Assembly: GCA_022747635.1 (NCBI GenBank)
Contig: JAKTNV010000011.1
Span: 14,598,475-14,662,474 of the forward strand
DNA length: 64,000 nucleotides
Direction: 5' to 3'
Origin: Hetaerina americana
Taxonomy: Eukaryota; Arthropoda; Insecta; Odonata; Calopterygidae
A program made the translations under genes and the position numbers. How positions within the stretch are numbered: position 1 is the stretch's first letter; every line of letters starts with the position of its first letter. Under the pieces are notes generated by a model, which saw nothing but the letters and a program-made list of their open reading frames with translations, ran no database searches and was not told the DNA's origin. Below, one piece after another: positions 1 to 13,502 of this stretch.

Positions 1-29
1 AATAATTGTTTTATGCTACATACCTGCTG

Positions 30-95
30 TATAATCACCGCCTGCCACACATCCCTAGCGATATGTCTTGCAGGGTGCCATAGGGATGTGTAACT
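30..95 (+). repeat. CR1-like LINE 3' end (terminal hairpin only)
   Basis: Matches the 3' terminus seen in about fifteen other places in the window: a stretch around CCTGCCACAC, a short loop, then CTTGCAGGGT. The outer stem is CCTGC (41-45) with GCAGG (70-74) and the inner pair is ATC with GAT. The body of the element would lie to the left, where no coding similarity is visible before the window edge. Confidence 0.6.
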
Positions 96-1079
96 ACAAC
101 TGTTTCCTTTTCATGCGCAAAATTCAACAATGAGAACTGTTTACCTTTTAGTGGTTCTGTCTGCGCTGTTTCCGTGGTGTAATGACACTTAAGAAGACGT
201 CCATTATATTTATCCTTATCCTTCCCCGACTGAACTGTTCACCTCGAATCGAAAACATCAGTTTTATTCCTGTTTTTTTCCATTGGTAGTAAATCCATAT
301 GAGGAGAACAAAGTCCCTGTGTTGACGAAAGATTTGTCAGAAACCACGCAGCTTGTAAACAACCTTAAGGAAACGCGGCAGTTCTTCACTCTGGAACTAA
401 AATCGGCGGAAGGATAAGAAAGATTTAAAACGTCATTTAGTGCCATGGTGACTATGGTTGTACCAACTTATTATTAAGGACGTCGCTTAGTCTTATGCTT
501 TATCATTGCTGCGACGGCGGGTCCGGTCGCTAAGATAATGGGGTCGTCTGTCTCGAGAAGGAGGCGTATTATTTACACTGTATGCTTAATCTTAAAAGTC
601 CTCTAGGCTGCACGCAAAATGTTAAGAACCTGGAGGGGATGGGATATGTTATTAAACCGTTAAGGGTTTTTATTACAATCCGAACGTTTATCATATAAAA
701 TTCACCAGGTCTTGGTCCAATGCAGGTCTTGGTAGGATATTTCTGAGATATTTATGTGGTTGCCATGGCGAAGTACAAAACGAGAAATGGCGGATTTGCA
801 CCGGAATGATTGAAATTGCTTTGCTTGTACAAATACGTTTGCGTGAAAATAGCGTTCACGCCCTTTGACATGATGAGCGTGAAGACTTAGTTTGTTTTTT
901 TTAATAACAATGGCAGAATCATTGTTTCTTTCATCATTAAAATGTTTCTAAAACAATGTGGAAGAGGTTGTTGGGAATGTGATAAGTGGATACGGGAGAT
1001 ACAGAGAAAGGCGATGTGATGCTGGAGGTGGAGATATGCAGCGGGAAGAATGCTGGCGCAGCAAGGAAGAGGGAAAAAT
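96..1079. other. unassigned DNA
   Basis: No credible coding region, tRNA or repeat was recognised here. Short ORFs lack any family motif. Confidence 0.5.
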
Positions 1080-1265
1080 AGAGAATACGCATTTGGGATG
1101 TAATCTAGGGAGGTAGAAAATATGCATAGCCAAAGGATGAATGGATTAAATGCAATTTGTATTATAGAGCCAGAGGATATTTTGCGAAAAAATGGTGCCA
1201 AGCCTTTGAAACATGGTGCTGGAGAGGAGAACTCTGACATTAAAATGGGCAATGACAGAGACGAA
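1080..1265 (+). pseudogene. LINE reverse-transcriptase C-terminal remnant
   Basis: In one forward frame around 1198-1225 the sequence reads AFETWCWR, the start of the LEAFEMWxWRRM block that sits near the C-terminus of the RTE-like ORF elsewhere in this window (for example 44895-44930). Stops and frame changes follow at once. A similar scrap lies at 23855-23905. It is too short to assign a subfamily. Confidence 0.4.
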
Positions 1266-1537
1266 AACTCGCAATTTTTCACTTAATAAAATATTATATC
1301 GACTCGTTCCAATTTACTACATACTTTTCAAGTGAAAAACCGGAAACCAAACTTTTCACTTAAAAATAATGTAATACATCTAAACTAGTCGAAAATAAAT
1401 CGTTGTGAAGTGGAAAAATCACAAGATTTTTCGCCTCTGTTATTATGGAACAGTTCCACCATATCACACTTGCAATTGTAATGCATATGAAATGGACAGA
1501 CAAAGTGAAGAAAGAGGAAGTTTACTTATTATGTATT

Positions 1538-2128
1538 CATATATACCCCACAAGCCACCGCAAGCGTGTTTGGCAGGGGGTGAATACACAACAGAATAAT
1601 TTTACCCGAACATGACCCTACCGCGGTCGAACAATGTTATTCTGATCCATTATCGTTCGTGGAAAAAATGACATCTTAAATCCATCTGCCCTACACTTAA
1701 TCTCTCTAATTTTACTAACATGATCTCTCCTACCGTGGTACGATGGGGGTAATAATACATTTTCAGCATTATCGCTAAAGAGACTCCTTCCAATTTATGA
1801 TAGAGCGTCAATTTGTGTATAATTGAACCTTCGCTCCGTGAGTGATTCCCAACCTAGATGCTCTAATATTTTGGATACGCTCCTAATTTCATCATAACGA
1901 CGTTTTTACAAATCTAGCTGCTCTACGCTGCACCCGATCCGATTCGGCAATCAATCCAACTTCATAAGAATCTCATTTACAAACACTGTATTCTAAATGA
2001 GGCCTTACCGGTGGAAGATAGCAGTTTTCTTTGTCCTTTTCATCACATTTACCAAATACTCTTCTGATAAATCTTAATATTTTGTTAAATGCTAATTTCT
2101 TGTCCACATATTCCCCGAATGTGTTTCA
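1538..2128 (-). mobile_element. CR1/Jockey-like LINE, 3' part
   Basis: Read on the minus strand this is the 3' third of a non-LTR retrotransposon. It carries frame-broken pieces of the RT C-terminus: a VRPHLEY block, an EVGLIAE...VQRRAARFV block, a GWESLTERR block, then KIREIKCRxDxFKMSFFPRTI and the conserved 3' end. The order matches the + strand copies at 15275-15765 and 52386-52970. The 3'-terminal hairpin lies at about 1538-1585. Numerous stops show it is dead. Clade assignment (CR1/Jockey group) is by motif resemblance only. Confidence 0.75.
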
Positions 2129-4154
2129 TACAGAGTTTCATACGAAGTGTCATACTAAGTTGTATTCAGAGGAGTAAGTCGGGGGAAAGATTGTCATACG
2201 GTGAGATTTCTGCGGCAAAGAATTAGAAATAGATTGGACACAACTTGTGTAGTCATAATGGATAGGTAAGAGAGATAATAATGAAGAAAGGATAATTTAA
2301 AGGAAGATCCTGTTAAGGAAAACTGAGGGAAAGGTACATTGGACACCTTGAGAAGGGTGTAAAACAAAGAAGCTATATGGCAGGAGATGAGAGGGCAAAA
2401 ACATTGAATAGAGAAGAATGGTTTGCTGTTTTAAAATCGTATATTGAAATATTGAATTTGATTGGTAGAATGTCGACTTCTCCATACCCAAATTAGTCTG
2501 CAAGCTACTGTAATTCGCGTGGAACATGTAGCGTGACTGGATTACGCAATATGCGACCGTAAATATATAATATTGAATTTTTAAATAGTTGAAATTCGAA
2601 TTTAGATTTTGAAGAAACTGGCCTGTGAACGTATAATACTTAGACATTCTTTTTATACGTAGATGTGGTTCTCGAGGGTGATATTAATTCGGTTTAAATG
2701 ATTTTGGGTAGCTTTGGTTGGTTAAGCCTTCAGTTCGAAGTAACTCCCTTTTTGTCTTAGTTGAATTATTTACTGCTACATTAGTTCAGTTTTTGTTTCG
2801 ATCAGATTTTCCAATTCCCAGCTCTTTACGACGCCGAAGGAATACATTTTCTTCGGAGAATAACCTTTTTCCGCTCTTCGGTTAAGTCATAGGGCTGGCT
2901 ATATTCCCATCACGGTTGGGAATTTTTTATCGGTCCGCCTCCTTCCCAACTTGTTTGAGGTCTCCATTCCATAAATACCATTTCAACGCGGAGCACGTAC
3001 GGAGGAAGTTAAAGAAAAGGAAGACAAGACCCGCATAAGACAATTTATGAACTACATACATATGTGTCCGCTCCGAATCCTCCGCACTTTTGGGTGTGGG
3101 GACAAAGTCAAGAAACCTTCATTTTAATTTATTATTCCTGGAAATTACATTCCGCTAATTTATTTCGTGCCTTCCTGCCCTTGCATACATATTTCGTTGC
3201 GGTGACTTTTATTTATGTATATATAAACTATTCATTATCCCATGCCTGTACTACTTTTCATCAACGCTTCTTGTTGAACCTTTAAGTTCTTGAATATTCC
3301 TTGTTAAGAAAGTCGTTCCTACCACATCCATCCAAGGCTATTTTATCTTATTGTCATTTTTTTAATCACTTGTCCTCTCACTCATCATTTATTCTGCTAT
3401 TGTTTATTGATATGGAGCCAGCCCAGCAGAATAATGACAGGGCGGACATTTTACTCTGTTTATTCAAGTTCTAATGTTCACTAATTATTTTCTGGCAAAT
3501 TACTAACACCGTTGAGTTAAAACTTTAGCTAATGCTCGACAAGATGTTTCTTTAGACGTAAAACATTTTTACGTCGACGCAATGATTTCAAGTTCTTCAA
3601 AGATGCTCATTTAAGGATCCATTTTGGTGATTTTCTTAGGCAATTATCAGTCTATGGATTATACAATTTTGGCTTAAGTGCTCGAATTCGGGAGAACCGT
3701 TGTTACCAAAGACGCTAAGCACACGAATAGAAAGAACTATTATGCGAGTGTTCCCAATCGTAAGAATTTGCTAATGCTTACCAGTTGCTATGTTGGCGGT
3801 TAGCGGATGTAGACGGAGGGGAGAAAGGAAGGGAAGAAAAGGGATAGCGGCCAGAATACGTTCGTTACTCGTGACAGGGGAATGAAAATTATTCCCTTCT
3901 CTCGCTCTCATCTCCTCGCCCTACCTGAAAGGTTTCATATATTTTTTATTTTTTGAGGGTCTCCCGAGAGAGACTGAGAGATGAGACGATGGAACACCGT
4001 CCTAATGGAGATTGAATAGGTGATAATGGGAGGGGAGGGGCGAGCAGGTGACAGTAAGGAAGACGGGGGAGGGAGGGGGGAAGGGAATAATATTTTCATT
4101 TTGAACGGATGTCCCACCCTTCTGTGGGGTTATTCGGTAGGCAGGGCTGCCAAC
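2129..4154. other. unassigned DNA
   Basis: No recognisable gene or repeat. A purine-rich tract at about 3810-4090 creates long but low-complexity open frames that are not credible genes. Confidence 0.5.
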
Positions 4155-4520
4155 TACCCAGAAAAACTGGAAAATTTGAGAGAATTTATTCAGGGGTATG
4201 GAAAACCTGGAAAAGTCAGGAAATTTATTTGGAGGAATGTACGGAAATGGAAAAGCGAACAATTTAAAGGAGCCTTTTGAAAATCGATGCACCTATTTAT
4301 CGGGATGGAAAACCTGTAGTAAAAGTCAGGGAACTTATTTCGCGGGACGAAAAACCTGGAAAATTCAGCGAATTCATTTAGCTGGATGGAAAAACATGGA
4401 AAACTCAGGGAATGTTTTGGTAGAAAGGAAAACCTGAGGATTTATTTGTCGAGATGGAAAACCTGGAAGAGTCAGGGAATTTATAAAGGCGTATAAAACC
4501 TGGAAAAGTCAGGAAAATCA
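4155..4520 (+). repeat. diverged ~40-bp minisatellite
   Basis: About eight or nine imperfect units repeat a core like GGAAAACCTGGAAAAGTCAG followed by GGAATTTATTT, with spacing of roughly 28-55 bp. Clear units start near 4200, 4305, 4349, 4387, 4428, 4456 and 4495. Divergence between units indicates age. The open frame through it reads a repeating GKPGKSQG-like peptide, which follows from the repeat and is not evidence of a gene. Confidence 0.8.
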
Positions 4521-6855
<2,335 letters not shown>

Positions 6856-6953
6856 GAGGGTCATCCGGAAAGTAGTACCCGTTCGTGAAATAAAGACACA
6901 AAAGTAAATATTAACAAACATAAAAAATTTTATTTGAAAGAGGATACTTTAAA

Positions 6954-7066
6954 CTACTTCTCAACATAATCTCCAAGCAAATTAAGGCATTTGTCATAAC
7001 GTGTGACAAGTTTCTGTATTCCTGCTGCATAGTCCTTCGCCGCCAGCTCATTGAGATACGCGAGGT
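6954..7066 (-). pseudogene. mariner transposase C-terminal fragment
   Basis: In a different frame from the N-terminal part, this reads YLNELAAKDYAAGIQKLV then RYDKCLNLLGDYVEK and a stop, the standard C-terminus of mariner transposases. It overlaps the end of the truncated N-terminal frame, which marks the deletion junction. Confidence 0.8.
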
Positions 7067-7446
7067 ACCCATCTTGCACAAATTTTTGCATAATGCAGAT
7101 GGTGTTTAACAATTTCATGAACAATTGTTCGAGAAACATTGGGAAAATGCTCACAGATGTCATCAATTGTGACGCGCCGATCGTTCCTCACGAATTCGTC
7201 AACTGAGCTCACCAGTTGGTCTGTAATGACAGACGGTCTCCCCGAACGCTCATCGTCGTGTGTGTTCCCCCTCCCCATGTTGAAGTTGCGACACCACCGC
7301 CGAACAGACGACTCGTCCATTACATTGTCTCCATACACCTCCTTTAATTGGCGATGAATATCACATGGGCGAACGTTTCTTGCATTGAGGAATTTAATCA
7401 CTGCCCTCACTTCGCAACTGGCGGCGTTCTCAATTTTTTTAAACAT
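7048..7446 (-). CDS. truncated mariner transposase (DNA-binding part only)
   Basis: An ATG at 7446 opens a 132-residue frame (MFKKIENAASCEVRAV...). It contains the two helix-turn-helix units of mariner transposases, with the block SSVRRWCRNFNMGRGNTHDD and a GRPS linker, and ends at CARWVPRVSQ. The DD34D catalytic core that should follow is absent. In families like this the N-terminal domain binds the terminal inverted repeats, so a stable product could bind ends without cutting. Whether it is expressed is unknown. It differs from the 29.4-kb copy at very few residues (NAR for NER, SGRPS for SERPS). Confidence 0.75.
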   Translation of the reverse strand: MFKKIENAASCEVRAVIKFLNARNVRPCDIHRQLKEVYGDNVMDESSVRRWCRNFNMGRGNTHDDERSGRPSVITDQLVSSVDEFVRNDRRVTIDDICEHFPNVSRTIVHEIVKHHLHYAKICARWVPRVSQ

Positions 7447-7813
7447 TGTAAACAATCACAGAAACAACACAGGCAATGCTAGCGTCACGCAACTTGGCTC
7501 AGAGAAGGCAGACAAGCCACTGAAGCTATCTGACCTCGTCCAGCGGCTACTCGCGTCGTCAGCACTTCATGCGGCACGAACGGGTACTACTTTCCGGATG
7601 ACCCTTATATATTTGTGTGTGTGTGCAAAACGATAAATAAATTAAATCGATTTATTAAATTAATTCATATATTATAGTATTAAATTAAATACTCTACGGA
7701 AGTCTCACACATGAAAATATCAAATCAAACGAAGGATTACAATTACACATCATATGTACATTAAAATACACATGTATTAAAATTACAAAAAATAGATGAA
7801 AACATATTTTTTG

Positions 7814-7911
7814 TTGCAACAATATCCAGAGTGTAAAAATCATTCACCTTGACTGGGATTCGAACCCAGATCCCTCAATATCCGTTAGAGTGCTTTATCC
7901 AGTTAATCTAT
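7814..7911 (-). repeat. tRNA-like element (SINE-C), partial
   Basis: On the minus strand this has a tRNA-like body with the B-box GGGTTCGAATCCC (about 7854-7866), followed by ATTTTTACACTCT and a TTGTTGCA terminus at 7814-7834. It matches the element at 58817-58939. The second inverted-repeat arm is missing. Confidence 0.7.
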
Positions 7912-9097
7912 TATTTTATTTTACGTCTCCGCCGTAGTTTCAATTCCCTTCGAGATGAACTCGATCATTTTTTTAGCGTTGCTTCAATGTTTTCTTTCGG
8001 AGCCGAGGCGTCCTCTTAAACTCAGACATTTTGGGGCTTTTCAAGGGACAAGATGTTGTGACGAAATACAATGTCACAGGCATTCTTTTGAATTTTTTTG
8101 TTTCATTTGTAGTTTTTTGTATGCGTGTTTAAATTGGCATACTTTTCCGGGTTTTCATGCTTGAATATGTATTTGGGCAATGTGGCTTACAGGCCTATGC
8201 CTGCCTCTAATTACACTGCACCTATTCAACCCACATATAATAGCTTTCCATGTTATACTTACCTCTTTTGTCCTCTTCCACACTTCCACGGGTGTGTGAG
8301 ATACCTCGCCGGGGCCATCTCTCGGACAAAGAATCGGTGTATTGGGTTCCATTGCATCCCTTAGTTTTCATTTGCAAATCCGGATTCATTGATGGCTTAG
8401 CAGTTGCACCATCGATCATGAAATGCTTAACGTTCGTGGTTAGGCTCCAGGATAGGGTAATTTTTTTATACTTATAATTCCCAACTTTCCCTGTATCACG
8501 CAAAACTTTAGTTTGTCTCTTCATACCTGCATGAATATTTTATACCACGTTGGGGTTCGATTATATGTACATGTATGCTTCCCTTTTTCGAAGGCGTATT
8601 ATTGGGGGGTGGGGCGAGGTGTAAAGGAAAATTCCATGCCCCCGAAAGATAAAGGGGTTGGGAGATCGCAAGTGAGGGTTTGAATATGGTTGAAGGGAGA
8701 GAAATGATGGGGAGTGGGAGCGTGCCCGGAGGAGGTTCGGCACTAGCAACGGGGTCCCAGATGGCCCCCAGCTAGCTCCGAAGGTTATCGGCCATTTGGC
8801 ACCGGACCTGGTGCGGAATATTCCCTTCTTCTTTCGCCATTTTCTCCCTTTCTCTCTCTTTCTATCCTTTCACTATGCCGACGTCAGCGTGCGCATCCGT
8901 ATGAACGCGTTTCTGCATGGATGAATTAGAGGCATCTTCTGGGTAGGAACAACTTAAGAGCAGGGTTTTTTCCTGAAAGCTGCTTTCATGCATGGTTTGA
9001 GTTCTTTTGCAGAAGAGAAAATAAAATTGTTTTTATTTAATTTTGTTTAATTTCCAAAAATATTATGATAAATGAAGTGGTACGATTGATTTATTAG
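7912..9097. other. unassigned DNA
   Basis: No gene recognised. Overlapping short ORFs on both strands at 7955-8750 have no family motif. Confidence 0.5.
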
Positions 9098-9099
9098 CA

Positions 9100-9131
<32 letters not shown>

Positions 9132-9190
9132 CATTCATATATATATATATATATATATATACATTCATATATATATATATATATATATAG
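9098..9190. repeat. (TA)n array with ACATTCA interruptions
   Basis: TA runs are broken twice by the same short interruption (TACATTCATA), so the array has itself been duplicated. Confidence 0.9.
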
Positions 9191-9289
9191 ATATCTGTCC
9201 TTGTCGATCGTCGAAAAACAGTCCGAATGATAGCTGTTGAACTGAATTTAGGAAAAGAGTTTCCTTCGAGTTTTCTTCATACTCACATA

Positions 9290-9725
9290 CTTGCCTTCAT
9301 TCACTCCAAAATTCATTTCTCTCTCCTCCTCTAGTTCGTTTTCCTCAACGTTCTCCTAACTATACCTTCAATATATCGCTCTCTATCTTCCAATATTTCC
9401 TCCACCCAGTTTTTTACCTTATTCGGATTTGGCCCAGGAACTTCCCCTCTTCGCCCACCATGCATAAAACCTCCTCCTACGTCTTCCTTTTTGTCCAACC
9501 TATTTTCTTGTACCATATCAATTTCTCGAAGGCCTTTAAGTTACAACTCATTCCCTTCCCCCCTGGTTTAAGATCCATCGTGCTTCCTCCCACTTCCTCC
9601 ATTTTTTTCCTTTCCGTCCACTTCACCTCTTTTCCTCTCACCTCTCACCACATTTCAAAATCCTCCAATTTACGCCCATTATCCTGCTTCAATACCATGT
9701 TTCCGCGCCGTACTAAAGCAAAGTT
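9290..9725 (-). pseudogene. diverged RTE-like LINE, RT C-terminal part
   Basis: Minus-strand frames give degraded versions of the RTE C-terminal blocks found at 44895-45130: a TNEEVLCMVGEEG-like block and downstream W/K/R-rich sequence. Several stops and shifts interrupt it, and it appears to be an older or different subfamily. Confidence 0.55.
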
Positions 9726-10840
9726 TCTATCACAGTTTTCACTAATATTCTTGGCTCTAAGAACTATTAAATCAAGATACTTCAGTATTTCGTAATCATT
9801 ATAAGTGGCATAAAATACCAATTACTAAGGAATATTGTTCGGGAAAAAGTTCTTAAGGTGTCGTGAGGATATGGATGAGGAAATTCCTGGAAGGGGACAA
9901 TCAATAACAGTGGATTAACGACAAATCCAATGAACCTTTTGAAAGATAGGACAAACAAAGGCAAATAAGACATGATGTTTTCGAAACTCGGATTAGAGTG
10001 GCCCCAGAGGAATAAGATGGAACACGGTGTATGAGTTAGAGACGCGAAAAAGTGCCGAGAAAGGGCAAGGAAAGGTCATCATGGCAGAAATTAGGGAAAG
10101 GGTGGAATATGGTGGAATAAAATTAGAGTTCCGGAAATAATTTATTAGGCGTCTGTTTACGTTTCCATGGAAGCGGCGTAAAGGGTAAGTGTGTATGAAT
10201 ATTATTATTATAAAATTCCCGAGGAGTGCCTCCGAAATTATCCAAATTATCTACGAACGCAGGTGCATCGTTTGCTATTCCAAGTATCAATTTCAGTCTG
10301 AAAGCAGTCGAGCAATTTCGCTGACGAGAAAAATTTGATTACTCATTCAATCATTGAGCTTCGTACCGCATTAGGGGCAGAGTTTTTCATTAAAGTTCAG
10401 TGGCTCTCAAATTTCATTTTCCTCACCGTTTGAAAACAGAAAAGTTTTCTCATTTGACGACATTTATCTCCATGACAACGGTGCGTCATTTGAATAGTAT
10501 GAGAAGAGAATTTCGAGGTATTATAAGAATAATATTTCGCTTTATTAATATAAGGATTTATTATTTACGATCTAAATAGACCCAAATACAATTAAAAAAT
10601 CAGGCCGAGCGATTGCAACTGCGTTGACCACTATGGTGTACTTGACAAAAAATTAACTCACTTTAACTCATCCTTTTATTCGAATAGGATTGCAACTCTT
10701 GGTCAAACTCATTCAATACGGACGTCCGAAACAAGTGAGGATCCACAGTAGACGAGGGGACGGAACAGAATAAACGAACGTTCAACGCTGCAATTTTAAG
10801 AAAGAGCGGAACAAATTTTTATCGACTCTTGTATCGGTGT
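9726..10840. other. unassigned DNA
   Basis: No gene or known repeat recognised. Confidence 0.5.
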
Positions 10841-10844
10841 AGTA

Positions 10845-10909
10845 TTGCGTCATCGGCAGGCGATGACGTCGGGATATTGATTGCGTCATCTTCGGGTGGT
10901 GACGTAAAT
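10845..10909. repeat. two tandem short hairpins with TGACGT-type motifs
   Basis: GCGTCATCG (10847-10855) faces CGATGACGT (10861-10869), and 34 bp later TTGCGTCATC (10881-10890) faces GGTGACGTAA (10898-10907). Each is a short inverted repeat with a 5-7 nt loop. TGACGT is also the core of CREB/ATF-type sites, but no promoter context is visible. Confidence 0.55.
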
Positions 10910-11494
10910 TTCGACGTTAATTACGTTTTCAATCCCGTCCCTGTCACGTCCGACACTATTCGAGGACAGGAAATGTTCGAGTCCAGCTAGAGATGTCACC
11001 GGAGTTTCCAACCGGAGTTAATGTTGTCTCGGTCGGTGGTCTGACTAGGTTACTTAAACGTTAATAGATTCCGTGGCACACTGTTGTGACGCCAGCTCTG
11101 TCAGTTTGACGCAAGCTCGGTGGAATATATGTCTGCGATTACAGGCGGATTAAAATCCATTATGTCAATTTTGAATTTTAAAGAGGGGCAAGTTTGGACG
11201 TGCGTTGTGGATGGAGTTACGCGTCGGTCAAGAAAGTCAGACGACGTAACGTTATATTCAAGAGAGGTAACACCAGACAATGGCAATTTTTGTTCAATTA
11301 CGTGAAAAATGATAGCAAATATATGGCAATAAAAGACAATGTTCAGGTAAAATGTGGAATATTCACTGTTCACATTAAGGTGTGAGGCGGTGCTTGATTA
11401 CCCAAGAGTCATGGAACATCAAAAATTGTGTTTCGTTATTTTCAGTTATTATATATGTATATGCATGTAATTTTGTATATATATGCATATATAG
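10910..11494. other. unassigned DNA
   Basis: Short overlapping ORFs at 11101-11385 show no recognisable domain. No repeat relationship to the rest of the window was noticed. Confidence 0.45.
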
Positions 11495-11633
11495 AAACCA
11501 TAAACACGGCAATCAACCCTAAGGTCGGTTTGGTAGATGATGGTTGAGTTCACCCAGTACTAAGCACGACAGCATGTGTAATTCACACATCAGGGTAGGG
11601 GGTTAGTTCATTTCTCTGTGCCGGTTATGGTTT
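11495..11633 (-). repeat. SINE-A 3' module, free-standing
   Basis: This 139-bp stretch corresponds to the 3' half of SINE-A (full copies at 17496-17763, 43502-43768 and 63429-63716) without its tRNA-like head. It starts AAACCATAA and ends TTATGGTTT, a 9-bp perfect inverted repeat. In full copies the second motif is internal and is followed by CCCAGGAAGACC. Confidence 0.85.
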
Positions 11634-11656
11634 GATATGCTTGATATAGTATGTGA

Positions 11657-11659
<3 letters not shown>

Positions 11660-11731
<72 letters not shown>

Positions 11732-11732
11732 C
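11660..11732. repeat. (TA)n microsatellite
   Basis: TA array 26 bp beyond the SINE-A module. Confidence 0.95.
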
Positions 11733-11963
11733 GTACGCGCATTCTGTTTGAGGAGGCATCGAGCAGTGACAAAGTACTGCACAAATTAGAAGCGCTATTA
11801 ATACACAGACAATTCAAAAATGACTATTACGAAGACTTATACATTTCGACATTCATGCGGTCATCGTACGGCGTTTCTTCTTCTACGCAATCACTAATAC
11901 AGTTATTATGGATAAAGAAATTTGCATCAAGAAAATAAGACCGTGACAAAAATATGTGTATGT

Positions 11964-11966
<3 letters not shown>

Positions 11967-12047
<81 letters not shown>
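11967..12047. repeat. (TA)n microsatellite
   Basis: Pure TA array of about 80 bp. Confidence 0.95.
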
Positions 12048-12050
<3 letters not shown>

Positions 12051-12989
12051 TTTGGTACCGGACATATTTTATAAAGAAAAAAAACATAATTATTTTCCTC
12101 AATTGAATTTCGAAGACAAATTGCTCCTTTCTCTGTCGCGATTGAAATACCCCAAAATAAAATGCTTTTAATCATTTCCATGGAGATGAAAAGATATGTT
12201 CAGTGGCCTTTAAAAATTTTCACCTTCCACCCACATGCCAGGAAATTAATGACAGCCCTTCAACCGATTCGCATTCATGTTCTTCTCTGAAGGTGGGGGT
12301 GTGAAGGAGTGAGGTAGAGGAATGAGGGGAGGAGTGAAGAGAGAAGGTTGAATGAAAGAATGTGTATTAGGGGAGGGAGGATTCGCACTAGCGAACAGAT
12401 AGGTGCGTATTATTTTTTTTCTGAAGGGATGATGAGAAGTGGGGAAAAGGAGGTTGGAGGGGGGGGGGAGGTTGACATTTTTTTTGGAACGCCCTCCGTT
12501 GCTCTTTTGTCGAACGGGGCATCATGGCAGCCTCGCACCCTTTTCCCATCTGTCCCCTTTCAAGGAAGGAGATCGATTCGTAAGTCTTTTTCCTCATCTC
12601 CCTGTTGATCCTCCTCTTCTTCGTCCTTCTTAACTTCCTCGTCTTCCTCTTCAACCCCATTTTCTGCCTTCCCCGATATTTATCGCTTTCCGCCCTTCCC
12701 CCTAGCCCCTCCCCACCTTCTCTCCTTGCGAAGTGAGATATGAAGAGATATACATCTGCGGGAATAATAAATGGAGATCGCTGGGATGGGGCGTTTAAAA
12801 TTTTTTCTTGACGCCAGTGCCCGTCTCGCGTAACCATGGAATCTCCGCGGAAAAATTATGTAATGTGAAAAGGAGAAGGGCGTGTCTTGCTGGCTCTTTG
12901 TAGCCATCTTCCCCTTCCCAAACGCGCTGTCGCCTAGCTGCCCTACCAACTACCAGCATGAGGACACAATCATCTTAGGAGAAATATTT
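12048..12989. other. unassigned, purine/pyrimidine-biased DNA
   Basis: A G/A-rich tract (12290-12475) is followed by a C/T-rich tract (12540-12725). The 149-residue minus-strand frame at 12388-12837 is a K/R/P-rich low-complexity translation with no domain and is not called as a gene. Confidence 0.5.
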
Positions 12990-13222
12990 TTAATAATAAT
13001 CTACCGGTTAAGGTAGCTTTTGGATGGAAACAACTACCAAATGAATATCTTGTGACTCCTAGTAAAACACAATCGAGCAATCTAGTCTACAACAGGCCCC
13101 TCTTCATGTCTGAGTATTTTCTTCCTCCATTCATCCCGTCTAACATCCCTATCCTCTTCCTTCCCTTTCCTCGTTTGCCTAAAATTCTCCCCTCTATTAC
13201 AGTCTTCAACATCCCACTGCCG
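12990..13222 (-). mobile_element. RTE-like LINE 3' end
   Basis: Begins with the TAATAATAAT tail and the terminal hairpin CTACC(GGTTAA)GGTAG read in reverse, then the reverse complement of the last ~60 codons of the RTE ORF (MLDGMKGGRK block). It is cut at about 13222, where the CR1-like sequence begins. Confidence 0.85.
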
Positions 13223-13502
13223 ACCACGGAACGAAGGTTAAATTACAGATTAAATTTCTTGGCGTTGAAAATGTGTTATTAGCTCTATCTAGCTGTGGTA
13301 GGAGAAATCATATCAATAAAATTAGAGAGATTAACTGAAGAACAGATAGATTTAAGATGGCATTATTCCCATGAACGGTAAGGGATCAGAATAACGTTAT
13401 CCGACTTCGCCAGGGGGTTATAATTGATGTCAAATGTAGTCTAGTGTGTAATCACCCCTTGTCATACACTCTAGCGGTGGCTTGCAATATACCTTGTAAG
13501 AA
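13223..13502 (+). mobile_element. CR1-like LINE 3' end, first half of a composite
   Basis: Carries the RRLNYRLN, HINKIREIN and decayed FPRTIRDQ blocks and a decayed 3'-terminal hairpin (CCCCTTGTCATACAC ... GGTGGCTTGCAAT). It shares diagnostic changes with 42499-42775 (TAACTGAAGAACAG, ATGGCATTATTCCC, CTTGCAATATACCTTG). Both copies run straight into the same RTE 5' sequence. Confidence 0.8.

Noticed and set aside
11608..12181. Several 60-90 codon frames on both strands reading YIYIYI
   Set aside because: These are translations of (TA)n arrays. The same applies to frames at 16811-17332, 21992-22613, 22965-23303, 31354-31658, 53719-54059, 55554-55911, 57811-58041 and 61252-61683.
12388..12837. 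149-residue minus-strand frame
   Set aside because: K/R/P-rich low-complexity translation of a purine/pyrimidine-biased tract, with no domain.
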